From positions 620,001-684,000 of the forward strand of contig JBCAML010000017.1 of NCBI GenBank assembly GCA_038503075.1: 64,000 bases of DNA. Reading direction: 5' to 3'. Origin of the DNA: Gyromitra esculenta. Its lineage: Eukaryota > Ascomycota > Pezizomycetes > Pezizales > Discinaceae. The position numbers and the translations under genes were made by a program. The number at the start of each line of letters is the position of its first letter. Positions within the stretch are counted from its first letter, which is position 1. The notes under the pieces were generated by a model. That model saw only the letters and a program-made list of their open reading frames with translations. It was not told the origin of the DNA and made no database searches. Positions 13,301 to 25,345 of the stretch are shown one piece after another.

Positions 13301-14138
13301 CAACAACTCAATTGGAGGCCGCTAACTACATGTACCAAACATACATGTAACAAAGAAATGTTTCAGGCTGCATAAAAAGTCGACTATGAGAAGAAAATGG
13401 CACAATCGAGCACAAGACAAAAGCAAAGACTAGGATAACTGCCGAGAGTAAAACTCGAAGAAGTAAATACTAAGCATGGAGAGAATACCTAAAGAATGGA
13501 CTGGCTATCCCGCCAAACCTCTAAGCGAGGAGGGGAGAGAAGAAGCCGGTAACAGCAAATCGCTACCTTTAATAAAATATGTATGTATATCCCACGCCGC
13601 AGCCCCGAAACGGATTAAATGTATTTTAAAAACATCAAAGGAGATCCGAGGAAACCCCCCTAGACGAAAGGATGATACCAACCTTCGCCTGCCACGCGGC
13701 GCGGAGAGGGGCGGAAAAAGAAAGGAGTAAAGAGTAAAATACAGACGAGAAAACAAACTCCTCCAAACCATCACGTCCTATCCAGAAATGAGACTGACGC
13801 CGTAAAGTACGCCTAGTGCGAAAAGAAAAACCGTACCTTGAAAACGAAGTGCGGGGCAGAGTATAAGAAAAGTAAGCAGGGACAAAAAAAGAAAACAATC
13901 GCACGAAAACAAACGCTTCTCGCGTGACCAGTCCCAAATCCTAACCAGGAAAACCATGAGAGAAAAAATACCCAGAAGTCCAGAAGTCCAGTAGCCTTAA
14001 AATAGAACCAAACGAAAAAATAACGAGAATTACAAGAAGGGAGTGTTCAATAGACGATGCTAAATTATTTATGTTAACTCCGGCACCCTTATTACTCAAG
14101 GTTCGCGAGCGAGATGCTTTCGAACCCAAATTCGGTAG
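10369..14138. other. large gene-free stretch
   Basis: Nearly 3.8 kb hold no frame longer than about 105 codons with any recognisable motif. The first 400 bases are the promoter of the PP2A gene. The rest has ordinary base composition. Five copies of TACATGTA lie here (11075, 11336 and 11342 overlapping, 13327, 13342). No tRNA, rRNA or inverted repeat was found by eye. A long regulatory region, an unrecognised noncoding RNA or an ancient decayed repeat are all possible. Confidence 0.4.
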
Positions 14139-16446
14139 TCAATTTTGACGAGTATATGGGCGGTTCATAGTCGCGACTTCTCGCGCGATGTGATGCCATT
14201 CCAACTCACGTTTAGAGCTGTGCCGGCCCTTGAAAGGCATACGCTCCTCAAACTTAAGGAGTTCATACATGAAGCGAAGATGTGGTTGGATGATGACATT
14301 AAGGCGTCGTGCTCGCACATAGCAACTATGATCGTTAGCTACTAAGCAAACTACAGTTGGGGGCAGAAGGACTACTCACTATGCTCTGGGAAGGGAAAGT
14401 TTAAGTGCTCGCATAACTTCGGCGATGCAGATAGTCGCTGAACGGGAAACACCAACACGGCAGTGGACCAAAATTGGTTCGTCCGCGCGGCGGCCCTCCT
14501 CTATGAGAGGAATATTAGTGCTAGTTTACTAATGACAAAAATATGAATTTAACTAACCAATAAAATCTAGACAGCGTCTGAATTGATATTCTAGTGGATC
14601 ACACCCATTGTCTTGCAAATCTCTGACAACCATCGCTTTTTCTTTGTTCCAGGTGCTTCTCTCTTTCTCAGTCCACGATAATTCCTCGCCAATACTCAAA
14701 ACCCGTTTGATCCCCAACGCGGCAAGCATGGTGGGATTATTGGCGTGTTGTAGGTTCCCCAGATACATGTATGACAAAACGCGGCTGGGCAAAGACCCGT
14801 CCATACGGTGTAACCAGTCTGGGGGTGCTAGAGCTGCATAGTTCACGCAATATCCGTTGCGTTCGCCTGCGGCTTCAAGGATACGGTGCTCGATATGTCG
14901 GAGGAAGTGGAGATCCCTTTCATAAGCGAAAAAATTGCGGCCTTTGGTTGTGTGTAGAGTCACCCACGCCGAGTGAACGGGAAGCCCTTCTGCATACATG
15001 AGATATGCTAAAGCCAACAGCGATGTCTCCGTGTATCCATCGGTACAATGAATAAGGACCTTTCTGGGATCGCGCGGCAGATTCATGAGATGATCGCCGT
15101 CGATGTCGTGAGATTCTTCATCCATTTGTCGTCCATTTACAATAGAGTGGATAAAGCGACAGGTTTGGATGATACCATCAATCTCAGTTGACCTGTAATT
15201 TGGTGCTGTCATGGTACCAGACCCTGGAAATATAAGCACCTGTGTCGTTTCTGTGTTTCCCATAACTTGGTGCAGATCGCTCAGAGTCTCTGTTGACGGC
15301 ATCATCGCCTGGTCACTAGCTTCGATTAAAAGGTTGTATCGTGGTGTATCATCGTCCGACTCTAGCCCGCTATCTGCCGTTGATCCTAACCAGACATTCT
15401 TTGAAATCTCTGAAGCCCTGGACATTGAGCACATCTCCATCCGTTCCCAATGACCTATAAAAAATTACTAAATGCTAAATTCCCACATGGAAGAGAACAG
15501 CTTACAGAAGTCGACGACATGCCCTGTAAGGTGTCCATTGGAGTCTGTTGCAACGATTTCTGGGAAAAATTTCTCAAGCATGGAAAATGGGCCTACTATT
15601 ATCAACATCTAATTGGCTCATTCGACGACATGGGTAGATCTATGTCTTACTTTGAACCATGAATGTACTGTAAATCGGAAACTCGCGCATCGAGTTCCCT
15701 TGATATTGTGCCCTGCAATAGAGCTGAGCAGCAGAGATTCGCTTTGCAGCTTTGAGAACCTCTTGTTGGTTGGTGTCGTCATCTCCGTAGACAATTATAT
15801 CGGACAAACACGCAAATTTGCCGACCTGTATGTGGAAGTTTCGCACATTGAACCCGTCTCTTGGATCGACATTGAGAAAGCCAGAAACGGCCGGGCTTGA
15901 AGGAAGAATCTCTTCTAGCGCAACTGCGCCCTTCAGCCTTGAGTGTGTTTGGTCTCCAACCTTCACAATCATAACACCTCGATAACAAGTAGGAGCTCTT
16001 CTCGTAGATTTCTTACGAGCATAGAAAAATGCTAGCTGAATAGTATTTTCGGGGTGAAGTCCGTGAGCCCAAGGGAAGATATTCTCAATTTCCGGCATAG
16101 TTTGCTTGGAGCTGAAGTTCATTGCAGCAGCAACACCCGCAGCATCGATAATCCGAATTGGTGGAGATTTGCAAATAGGAGGATAGTCGTCGGCCGGATA
16201 TAGTAGTGAGCTCATACATGTGTTCACTTCTTCCGAGGAATGAGATTGGTCCGAGTGAGGAGAAGCCGGAGGGGTGACTGGGTTTGCATAGTTTGGACCC
16301 ACTACCGATGTATGCTTATTAGGAATTGGTATGGGTGTAGTTGAGGATACGCCAGGGATAGGCAAAGGCTGAGCTGACGGGGAAGTAGCAGGCATCGGGG
16401 GAGGAGTGGGAGTGTCCCTCGGTGGTCGAATGGCTACAGCAGCCAT
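14139..16446 (-). CDS. PPS1: dual-specificity phosphatase Pps1
   Basis: Five minus-strand exons (15651-16446, 15506-15595, 14558-15454, 14380-14500, 14139-14325) join in phase to 696 aa, the usual size for fungal Pps1. Residues 1-100 are Pro/Ser-rich. The middle holds a Pps1-specific domain with HCTDGYTETSLLALAYLMYAEG, a phosphatase-like loop that lacks the catalytic arginine. The C-terminal dual-specificity domain has the complete active-site loop H607-C608-R-V-G-V-S-R614-S-A-T. After it comes the conserved RARRLNVIIQPHLRFMYELLKFEE block. Pps1 removes phosphate from Tyr and Ser/Thr; in yeast, loss or excess of it disturbs S-phase progression. The start was chosen at the first ATG of the long first exon. 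The octamer TACATGTA at 14764 lies inside the third exon. Confidence 0.92.
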
Positions 16447-18090
16447 TGTAGCTGCTGGGTGACGAGGAGTTGGAACTTGGATGAGAGGAGTTAGCAGGGC
16501 TGATAAAGGGAATGGGTGTTTGTTGAGTGAACCTTTGTATTTAGTAGATCTGCGAGGCCAGTTTGCACGGCGATCCCACTTGGTTTCTGTCGGAGGATTA
16601 ACACTAGATCGGGTAGCTATGAGGGACGATGCTACAGGCGTTTCGCTTGTTACTCAGGGATACAGAGAGTGGCGGCGGGGTCAGGTGGGAGTTCTGGGGG
16701 ACTGAGTACAGGATAGCGAAGAGTGATAGACGGTGTAGTGGTGGGAAAGCTGGTAACGGGGAGAGGGAGGGAGAGGAGGCAGTTGAAGAGGTGAGGCAGA
16801 TAGAGATTACGAGGCCACGGAGGGGAGCTGAGCCCTAGAGGATAATACAGATGGGGCGGGTACATGTGGTACTTGCAGGTAGACAGGCGAGGTACAAGTA
16901 ACAGATACCGAGCTTGGATCGAGACGCAACCTGCAGCCGGAGGAGCACCAGGCTGTGCGAGAACTGGGCTCAAGCCAAACGGTTAGCACAGACGCTTCCA
17001 TAGAAGCCTCCTCCCCAGCCAGCAGTGTGGAATGGAGGTACGTCAACTCGCGATAGCTCGCTGTTCCATGGCGTTAGAAGGACTTAAACGTCCACCATAG
17101 TACCAGCAGAGGACCATGCCATGTAGCGACTACACCCTCCGATCCATTGATTTCCTGGCGCACCAATGGGCAGTGGACTCTCCACTGTGAATAGATACCC
17201 CCCCAATCCATCAGTTGCGATTGCTTCTCTTCAATCCCTCCACCCCCCTCTTCTGTCACGACCCACACCCACCGTCATTTTCGAAGTAATGATGCTGACC
17301 CCCCCCACCAACACCCAAACAACTGCGCCCATGTGCGACGCCGCTATCTCCCTTTCCATTGGTCCACCACGTTGATGGTGTTTCGGTTGTTTTGTCGCTC
17401 CACCCCCCCACACTATCTCTCTTATCGCATACGGAAAGCAATCGCCGCACGCGTCAAGCGAGTGGGTCTATTCCAAACATCAACACCCCACCCCCCTGTA
17501 TGTCAACCGGTTATTTAGTTGCTTTTTCTTTCGTTTCTATTGGGCCTTGGCGCGCTCGCAGCTGAAGACACAAGGCTATGAACGTGATTCCTCGCTTTGG
17601 CTTGCTGCTGCTTTTGCGCTGTGACGGACTTTCGTGCGCACAATTTAAAGCTTTTGGGAAAAGAAGAGGAAGAACGGTGCTGGGTTGCATTCATTCCAGG
17701 TCCCAGCCATGAGATCCTGGTATGTCGCTCGCCAGATTCACCGCCACCATTGATCAGCAGTAGTCCAAGCAAGGGGGCAGGGGAGAACCCCCCGTCTCGA
17801 AGCTTAATTTGAACTAAAAAATTCCGAGCTCTGCCACAAAAGATCGCAAAATTAAATCTGGACTTTATTTTAGATGATATTAATCAATATTAATTGCAAA
17901 TCCTACTTCTCAATAGGAGGTTATTTTTTTCGCCAACTCCAATACAGAATACAGAATACAGAATACAGTACTGCCACCACAATGGATATCTAAAATCGCT
18001 ACACTAGAAATAAAACAAAGATCGCCTACGAAATAAGGAAAAGAAAGCCCGTACCACCTGATAACATATCGGCGTCGCTCCGATAACCGT
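16447..18090. other. PPS1 promoter region and DUF3112 gene 3' side
   Basis: About 1.6 kb between two genes pointing left. Short GC-rich frames occur on both strands without motifs. A small tandem repeat of ACAGAAT, about four units, lies around 17943-17968. C-rich runs around 17200-17500 look like leader or low-complexity sequence. Confidence 0.4.
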
Positions 18091-19385
18091 TTAGACTTGG
18101 TTATGGTTAGGACGGCCCTCGGGGGTTAGGCTTGTCATCTTTTCAGGTCCAGCCTCACGCTCCAACTCAGCCTTTCCGGGAACAAAGAATCGCTGATCCA
18201 CCCTGGTAATTGCGAGTAGTGCAACAACACAAATTTCTAGTGTTGGGAGAAAGATATAAAATGCAGCCTTCTTTTCGAACCAAGCCGGGTTGCTGGCAGG
18301 GCGTGTGGGAGCCAAGGCAGTGGCTGTTCTGACGCCAGTAGAAATAGCTATCACATAGTCAGTATAAACTTCCCACAGAAACTCGGGAGTGAGCGAGAAT
18401 TACTTAAAATGGCAGCAGTGACGAGTACGATGACGACCTTTGTTTGCAGGCTTCCTTTCTTGCCGAAGTTTTGCGGTTGCGTGGACGTGAATTTCGCGAC
18501 CAGGACTATTGGGATTGGAGCAAATGTAAAAATGAGAAACCACATGGTACCGAATCTTCGGACATCTAAATTAAACGCTATGGTTAGCACTCTAAAATAA
18601 AGTTGTAAGAGGTACGAGGAAGATGTACCTAGGTCGGATTTCAAAACCGAACGGTTAAGTGTGTAGAACGATTGAACGGTCGTTGCAATCACTACGAGTT
18701 TTAATATTAGTAACCGATTGTTATTATTGGTTTGGGAAAAAGAAACCTACCCATTATAAGGACCGCAATAAGCGAAATATAGTACGCAAGAAAACAGTAT
18801 TGGAAGGGTTTGTTGTTGTAGAACCGAGGATGGAAGGCTCGCACGAGACGTTGCGCAAAGTTCATATTGGTAACGAATAACAATACGACACCTGCCGATA
18901 TAAGGACATTGGCTGCAATTGCGTCACCGATACTTGTGGGATTCTGAGCCGATACTATACCGCGCAGCAGAGTTAGAAACAAAGACAAAAATAACTGCTG
19001 ATTGAGAATCGATCTCGTGTACGTAGTAATTTAGGGGTTCGGATTTTTACTTACAGATTCGCATTACAAACGTTGTGATCCGAGACATGCAGAAACCAAA
19101 TATTACACCATTGAACACGAAGAAATGGCCAATAGCTTTATTCCTGCGGAACAGGGCCGAGTGTACCAGTCCTAGAAGAGCGTAGAGGGCAATAAAGACT
19201 GCTGAGGCGGCGACATCTGGGTGTACTGTGGATCGGCCTCCGAAGCTAGCAGTTTGTGGTACATATGGAGGACCTGTTGGCTGTGGGTTGGTTAGTCCGA
19301 GTGCAAACCTATGAAAGACGTTGCTACTGGATGCAGAAGAGAAGAAACCCACCACTGTCGACGAACCAGAGGCTGACGAAGTCAT
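18091..19385 (-). CDS. seven-helix membrane protein, DUF3112 / family C-like GPCR type
   Basis: Five minus-strand exons (19055-19385, 18751-18954, 18629-18691, 18404-18589, 18091-18347), all with phase-1 junctions, join to 346 aa. After a Ser-rich N-terminus the chain alternates hydrophobic helices and short loops: AASAVFIALYALLGLVH, IGHFFVFNGVIFGFCMSRI, DAIAANVLISAGVVLLFV, a long helix ending RRFGTMWFLIF, a further one (KVVIVLVTAAIL) and AAFYIFLPTLEICVVALLAI. The loop motifs FAQRLVRAFHP and TRVDQRFFVPGK are typical of the fungal DUF3112 family, often labelled family C-like G-protein-coupled receptor. Ligand and function are unknown. The last 25 residues are hydrophilic and cytosolic. The gene is divergent from the large basic protein gene, with 636 bp between the starts. 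Confidence 0.82.
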
Positions 19386-20021
19386 ATTAAAGACGAGGAG
19401 ACGTATCGGCGGGTAAATATATGAATTGAATTGAGGATAAGATCGAAAAGAAGATGAAAGTGGGCTGATAGCTATGTATTATGTATAATATGCTGGAAAT
19501 AAATCGTGACCAAATCGCAGAGGCTAGCTCCCTTATGTACTCGCACGATGGAAGTCCGCCAGCCTGTGAATCAAGGGTATTCTGTATGCAAAAGGGTTAA
19601 CGGGTAGAGCGGAACAGCGGGGCGTCAATGTGACACCAAAGGTTTAAGCTCTTTGGGGGCTTGGCTTTACACAGACGAACCGACGGGGGGTCGACGGGGT
19701 AAATTTTCACCGTTGTCGCGAGTTTGAGGAGATTCGCATCACACAAGGACCGATCCCCGGCTCAGCCATGCTATTCAAGCTTCCTCCATAGGGCTCGGTG
19801 ATGCAGTTTCACAGCCCAGCATTCGCATGCCCACCTGAAAAGCTTGGTTCTGGACCCTGAAGCTTGCACCTATTGGTCTAACTTTACATTACGTAGGTGC
19901 ACAGTGCACGTTTCTTGTAGGCTTACCCTACGAGCATCCTCTTCATGCACTCCTCCGGCTGTAATTCGTGAGAGCTTTGTAAATTGTATGCACTTACTCA
20001 TACAACATATCGTGCTGTGCC
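19386..20021. other. divergent intergenic promoter
   Basis: This serves both the DUF3112 gene (left) and the unknown basic protein (right). No frame or repeat of note. No clear named factor site was recognised. Confidence 0.45.
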
Positions 20022-22990
20022 ATGTCTCGACGCCGCAGCCGTTTGCCCCACGCATTCAATTCGGATGGCGAATCTACACTGGAACAGTTCCTAATGAAGG
20101 TAGCTATTTGTTGATGATCTGCAACCAGATTTCTCCCTGCTGATCCGGCTCCATCCCAGTTCGCTACCCGAACCCTCCGAACACCGAGAAATAGGCGAAG
20201 GTTTAATATACCAGCGGGCATTGCTCCTCCCACTAATTCTGCAACCTTAAGTAGTTGGGATGAAGGCACAGCGGAGGCTGATACCATCCTTGAAACACTC
20301 GATGCCATTTTGAGGGACGAAGAAAAACAGCAAGAATTAATAAGGAAGTCATCTACGAAGAGAAGAAACCTCAAAAGACCAAATACAGATGATGCTGAAT
20401 GGCTTGCTCTAATAGGAAATAAAACATCAGGTTCCACCAATAAGAGGCGAAGAAAGCATTACGTCGTTTGCAATTCTCTTCCCCTATCACGAGATATTCA
20501 GAATAATAGCCTTAATTTCTCGATGCCTATAGTTAAGGTTAGATTGCTCTTCTAAGAACTATTCAGTTGGCTGACGACAACATTGTGGCTATAGCCTTGT
20601 GGTCCGCAATTTGACCAGATAACTACCCAAATCCGTAAAGATAACCGGGAAATCTCTAATCCCTCAGCTAACCACTATGGTATATATGGATGCAATACAA
20701 GGCCATTGCTTCCACTAAGTGTGATTCGTGGCATGCTCATGCCCACACGACCTAACAAAAAAGAGAGCCCTACCAAGTTACCCAATCGTCCCAAGAGGTC
20801 TCGGGTGATAACCCTAAGCAGGCCTGGAAGTGGATTTTACTGCGTTAATGACAATGACGAATCCTCAACTTCTGCAGCAGGGTCTGTCAGTCATGATTCC
20901 AGCCCTAGCGGCAGGAGAGAAATATCAAAACCGGTGAGTTCCGTTTATTGAACTGCAGCCATACGAAGGCTTATTTAGTTATGCGTAAAAAAAAAAGGTT
21001 GGCTGTCCTACTATATCATCACAGCATATAACGCCACCTCTGCCGTCTGTGCCGGAAATTATACGTGCTTCATCTAGACCAGGAAAATCGGCCACGTCCG
21101 AGATTAATGTCATGGCTGAGCATCCTAAACAGATGCTAGTTGAGCTGAAATCCCCTGCTAAAAAGCGGGGAGCCAATGATTCTGCCGCGCATTCGGAGAA
21201 ACGCCCGTTGGTGCACGGCGCTGGTGCCTTTCATATATCGGGAAAAATGAGATCGTTCGGGCTTCGGATATCTGAGGCAGTGAATGTAGAACCGAATTCC
21301 ACGATTTCTTCCCCGGGCGTCGGGGACCGAGACCCGGGGATGTTAATACAGATCAATGCAGGGATTCAAGAAAGCGTGGAAGATAATTGTGGTTTATTCT
21401 TCCCGGAGGTTCCTCGTATTCCGTATGTAATTGGCGAATCGTCTCTAAGAGAATTTAGTGAGAGCTCGCATGCCACATATCAGACGCCAAGTATACAGCA
21501 GGAGGATTTACCTATCGAAGCTAAATCATTCCTCGGAGACCACTTTGAACGGAGCGAAGCCCTGGCCAATGAAACTGTCACTGCAAATTTGAAGTCTAAT
21601 GAGCGATTTGTGACGAGAAGTATACGCAAACGGTCTAGGGAGGCAGCTGAACAGAATCCTAACAGGGATTCAACTGCTTGCAAGAGGGGAGATGCTAAGG
21701 TAAACGAGAAACTCGTACGGGTTCTCCCTCCCTTTGTAAACGAGGCTATTTCTCTGAGTATTAATAGTTTACACCTTCCAATCCACAGAGAAAATCGGCT
21801 AGACCCGAGGCGAGAACTTTGTCTCTATCATCGCTCACTAAAAATTCGTTCGAGACAACTCTCAGGCGAGCGGAAGTCGAGTTCGAAATGGAAATACCGT
21901 TACTCGTCAAAAGTCCTTCAAAAATGCTACACGATTCGGCCGTTGAACTCGGCCGAACTACCTCCACCTCAGTTCCGCAGGAACAGGGGCCACCAACATA
22001 CTCCTGCCAGCAGGAACGAAGGATTCTCACTGATGAGGGAGAGGGAGGAGAAGAAGACGAAGACGAGCCCATACTCTCAGGTAGGGCGAACTGCCTCTCC
22101 TTCAGTCTATTCTCAGCTGAATGTGTACAGTTTCTCGGCGTTTGTTTACTATTAATCCCACCGAAAGGAGTTATTTTTCAACTGCTCGACGAGTCTTGAA
22201 GAATAATTTAGATAGTGGTGCTGAATCCTCTCCAGTCGGATACTTACGAAGGTCTAGCAGAAAACCCCAATATTTCCCTATTGCCGATAATACGATAGAT
22301 GAGGAGAATGAGCAGGAACAGCACACATCCGAGGATGATGAGAGCCTAATTAGAAGTACGATTCCTACCGATATCTATAACTTGAGTTGCATGACGTTAT
22401 CGACGCCTGGTCGTAGTCATACTTTGACGGCTCAGGTGGCACTCAAAGATCTACTTCGTCGCACGGGAAATTCTAATACACGAAGGCCTTCAATCTCTGG
22501 TATTTTCCGTGGGAAAGCGTCTCCCCTTGTTAATTCTAAGCCCGTCAAACCAACCACTCAAGATCCAAGAAAAGTGATAACCCAAGCGACAGGTGCTGGT
22601 TTGATACGGAAACCAGATCCTTTAACACCGACTCCTTCTGGGTTAGAGCGCGCACACAGATCCCAAATAAATCCTCATCTACTTCGTCCCTATGTCTCGC
22701 CGCTCAAGGCATCGTCTTTGGAAGTTGTAGGAAACAATGGCCCTGGAGAACCGATTCGCCAAATGACTACAGCCTCCAGACTTGAGACTCCTGTCCGAAA
22801 AGAACTTAAATCTCACTTACTTAATAATAGAGTAGAAGCTTTGAGGGATAATGGTGTTCGCGCGGCTAGGTCTTCTCATAGGAGATCAAGGACTAATCTA
22901 CTGAAGAGGCGGGGAGAACTTGACATGAAAAGCCCGAATACTGATATAAAGAGACTAACAAGCTTTGCGGCAGTTCGGGAGGCATGGTAA
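20022..22990 (+). CDS. large basic, disordered protein, probably nuclear; function unknown
   Basis: Six exons (20022-20099, 20160-20537, 20619-20933, 20998-21699, 21789-22080, 22131-22990) join in phase to 874 aa. The start MSRRRSRLPHAFNSD was chosen because it is followed by a 60-bp intron with a CTGAT branch site. The chain is mostly low-complexity and rich in S, R, P, T, K and E, with basic clusters that look like nuclear localisation signals (TKRRNLKRP, NKRRRKH, SIRKRSRE, PAKKRG), an acidic stretch (EGEGGEEDEDE) and a more ordered C-terminal part (HTLTAQVALKDLLRRTGN). Short SP/TP sites suggest phosphorylation by cell-cycle kinases. Such layout occurs in kinetochore, replication and DNA-repair scaffolds, but no domain was recognised and no function is claimed. 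Intron 4 was preferred over reading through because the exon-5 frame is far more protein-like. Confidence 0.7.
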
Positions 22991-24037
22991 TATGGGAGGA
23001 AATGTGGTGTGATGTTGAGATATATGCGAAAAGCATGTCTGCGGGATATCTGGGCTGTCTAGAAACTATCGGGAAGAAAACTTACCCTATTTTCTATGCT
23101 CCCGATATATAGTTTCAAAATTTATGACGAGTAAAACTATTACAGTTCTCAAGTAGCGTAAACTCGATACTAAATTTGTGAAAACTATAAGTAGGAAATA
23201 AGAAAAACTTTGAATAGATGGCCTATAACCGAATGGCAAGCTGTTTTCACCCGATAGAGACAATAGCCGCACAAAAAACAGGCAGCAATCTCGGGGCTGG
23301 GTTCTCTAGTTAGGAAGGATATCTCTTACACATTGGTGTTCGATATTATGGCTCCTCTTTTTAAGATGCCGGTCGCTATCCTAGACATGACGATGCCCAG
23401 GGAGAAACAGTTTTCCCGGAAGAGCTAGCAGCACAGTTCATCACTCGGTCTAGTAAATCCTTGACAAAGCTACTCTGGGCAACCATGCATTCTGGTCATC
23501 CACCATGTAAAATTTTCTTGCTGTCGGCGACTTAGGGTATTTGAAAATTGTGGACATAGTGCTCTAGTGCCTTGCTGTCTCTCAAGCCCCGCGTTCAATA
23601 TAACTTAGCCTGGATACTGGAATTGTCGTACCCAGGGCTCTGGCTTATGCACTGCCACAATCACGTGCAACATTATGCAGAGCTGATGGATTTTACTTAT
23701 TCTAAGAGGAAACCAAATTTCGGCCTGAATCTCTACATAGAGTGCTTATCTACTAACATTAGGTTTAACTAGTGCTTGAGAAAAGCTTAGTTTACTGCAT
23801 GAAATGATTAAATTGACACTATTTCGAATATCCGTCTTTTTATTTATTTATACTCTTTCTCCGCTAGTTCTACTGATATAAAGACCAGTCATATAAACTG
23901 ACAGTCTCTAATTTATAAATAAAACCCTGTTGATACACACGGCTTCGCTCTCAGTGCAGGAGTATAGGGAACGGCCAGGGTACTGGAAAATCGGTTTCCG
24001 TAGCTTAGTCACTGTGGCTCAGCATCCTAGCCATTAG
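22991..24037. other. start of gene-poor accessory block
   Basis: AT-richer than the preceding block. Apart from the multicopper oxidase relic, only short frames occur. It marks the left border of a region of about 29 kb with foldback elements, tRNA-derived sequence and decayed genes. Confidence 0.45.
23572..23772 (+). pseudogene. multicopper oxidase (laccase-like) C-terminal relic
   Basis: A short frame contains YPGLWLMHCHNHVQHYAEL. The pattern P-G-x-W-x-x-H-C-H followed by a second His after several residues is the C-terminal copper-binding signature of multicopper oxidases, in which H-C-H binds type 1 and type 3 copper. Upstream sequence in the same frame does not continue into a recognisable oxidase, and the downstream residues have lost similarity, so this is a fragment of perhaps 40 codons. 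Chance occurrence of the whole signature is unlikely but cannot be excluded without a protein search. Confidence 0.4.
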
Positions 24038-24163
24038 TTGTTAGCAGGCATATGAACAAGAAAACATGGGGGTGTGGCCTTGTATTCTACGGAATCCGGG
24101 CCTAATGCCGCAGCGTACAAAGCCACACACATCATGTTTTCTGGTTCGTATGCCTACTAACAA
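24038..24163. mobile_element. foldback (MITE-like) element
   Basis: Two inverted arms of about 46 bases (24038-24084 and 24116-24163) pair with a handful of mismatches and enclose a loop of about 30 bases. It has no coding capacity. The form fits a short nonautonomous DNA element that needs a transposase from elsewhere. The mismatches are mostly transitions. Confidence 0.65.
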
Positions 24164-24551
24164 GTACAACTTCCCCTCGTATGCTTAGATAATGACTAAC
24201 GAGCTACTGAGCGAACCCACATGTATGTAGTGATAGACGCGTAGTCATTATACAATAGATCACCTGAGCGTAAAGAGAAAGCGATAAACTCCTGTGAGAT
24301 GAATTATTCTCCTTATCTTGCGCGAGTGGTTGTTCAAAATAAATTGGCCCATTTCGCGAGTCAAAGGATGATGGTAGTACATAAAACACTCCCTCAGCAG
24401 TGTGATGAGAAAATTTCCACGATCTTGGTAATAGTGTCATATATATCGGCTGATAAAGAATACATGTAAACATATACATCGCGGTCGTGTGGGGGAAGTT
24501 TTTGAGGTGAATCTGAAGACGAAAAAAAGCAATTTATCCGGTACAGTCTCT

Positions 24552-24699
24552 GGTAGAATTATTGTAGAAACATGAGGGTAAGCGAATGCCCCAGCCAGAG
24601 TCGAATAGCAAATACTGCCGCCAAAATTTCTCCGATGAACCTAGAAGACCAGTGAACGCTTTAGATACTGAGTTGCCACAATTCTACAATAATTCTACC
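24552..24699. mobile_element. MITE-like element with 18-bp perfect terminal inverted repeats
   Basis: The arm 24552-24569 starts GGTAGAATTATTGTAGAA; its inverse is at 24682-24699. About 112 bases separate the arms. No frame inside. Size and structure fit a short nonautonomous DNA transposon. Confidence 0.6.
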
Positions 24700-25150
24700 G
24701 GAAGCTTTGCATGGTGGGGGCCAGTGATCGAGTACTGTTTCATGAAGCAAGCGCGCTAGAACTTCAACAGCCATCCTTCCCTCCCTTCACCTATTACTTA
24801 TGCAGAAATATAAACACCCGCATCCATCGTCAATTCACTCAGTGCAGCTAGGTTTCTTGACTGAGTATACCATTAGTGTCCCAGCCCTGCAAAACGGATA
24901 ATTTAGTATCTGCAAAAATATTAGAACTCCTAGTAAGATAATTTCCGTGCTAGGGAATTAGTAAAGCAGCTTCGACAAAAATAGCTGAAATATTGGTGCT
25001 AAACGGATCGCGAAGAACTGATTTTAAAGGCTTGGATCGTATATAATAGATGCGGTCTAGAACGCGGAGGGAAATGAGGGCAGGTTTAAATGATAGGGTT
25101 CGTGTTTTATCTATATCATCAACTTCTCGGTATAGAGAGTGTGTGGGGAG

Positions 25151-25340
25151 CTCCAATGGTTTAGCGGGATTGGTGTTGGTCTATTAGACCCCGATGAGGG
25201 CGCGCCGCCAGGTTCGAATCCTGTGCCAGCCATCGGTTATTGCTAGGTCAGTGCACAACCTCCTGGTGGGACTGTTGCCTGAGCCTCGTCGGATAACCAC
25301 TTGGCTCGGCACAGTGGTACACATGTAGGGTGACCAGGCC
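25151..25340 (+). repeat. tRNA-derived SINE-like sequence
   Basis: The first 80 bases read like a tRNA: an A-box-like TAGCGGGATTGG, an anticodon-arm-like hairpin around GGTCTATTAGACC and a perfect B box GGTTCGAATCC. The two ends do not form an acceptor stem, so it is not a working tRNA. About 110 further bases follow without coding capacity. An internal pol III promoter followed by an unrelated body is the structure of a SINE. The right border is uncertain. Confidence 0.4.
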
Positions 25341-25345
25341 TTGAT

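Noticed and set aside
17943..17968. ACAGAAT tandem units as a possible CRISPR-like or regulatory array
   Set aside because: Only four short adjacent units without spacers; an ordinary microsatellite. No CRISPR array exists in the window and none is expected in a fungus.
21700..22155. Reading the basic-protein gene straight through 21700-21788
   Set aside because: The continued frame gives an unlike composition and soon ends, while splicing 21700-21788 with clean GT/AG leads into a protein-like frame that joins the final exon.
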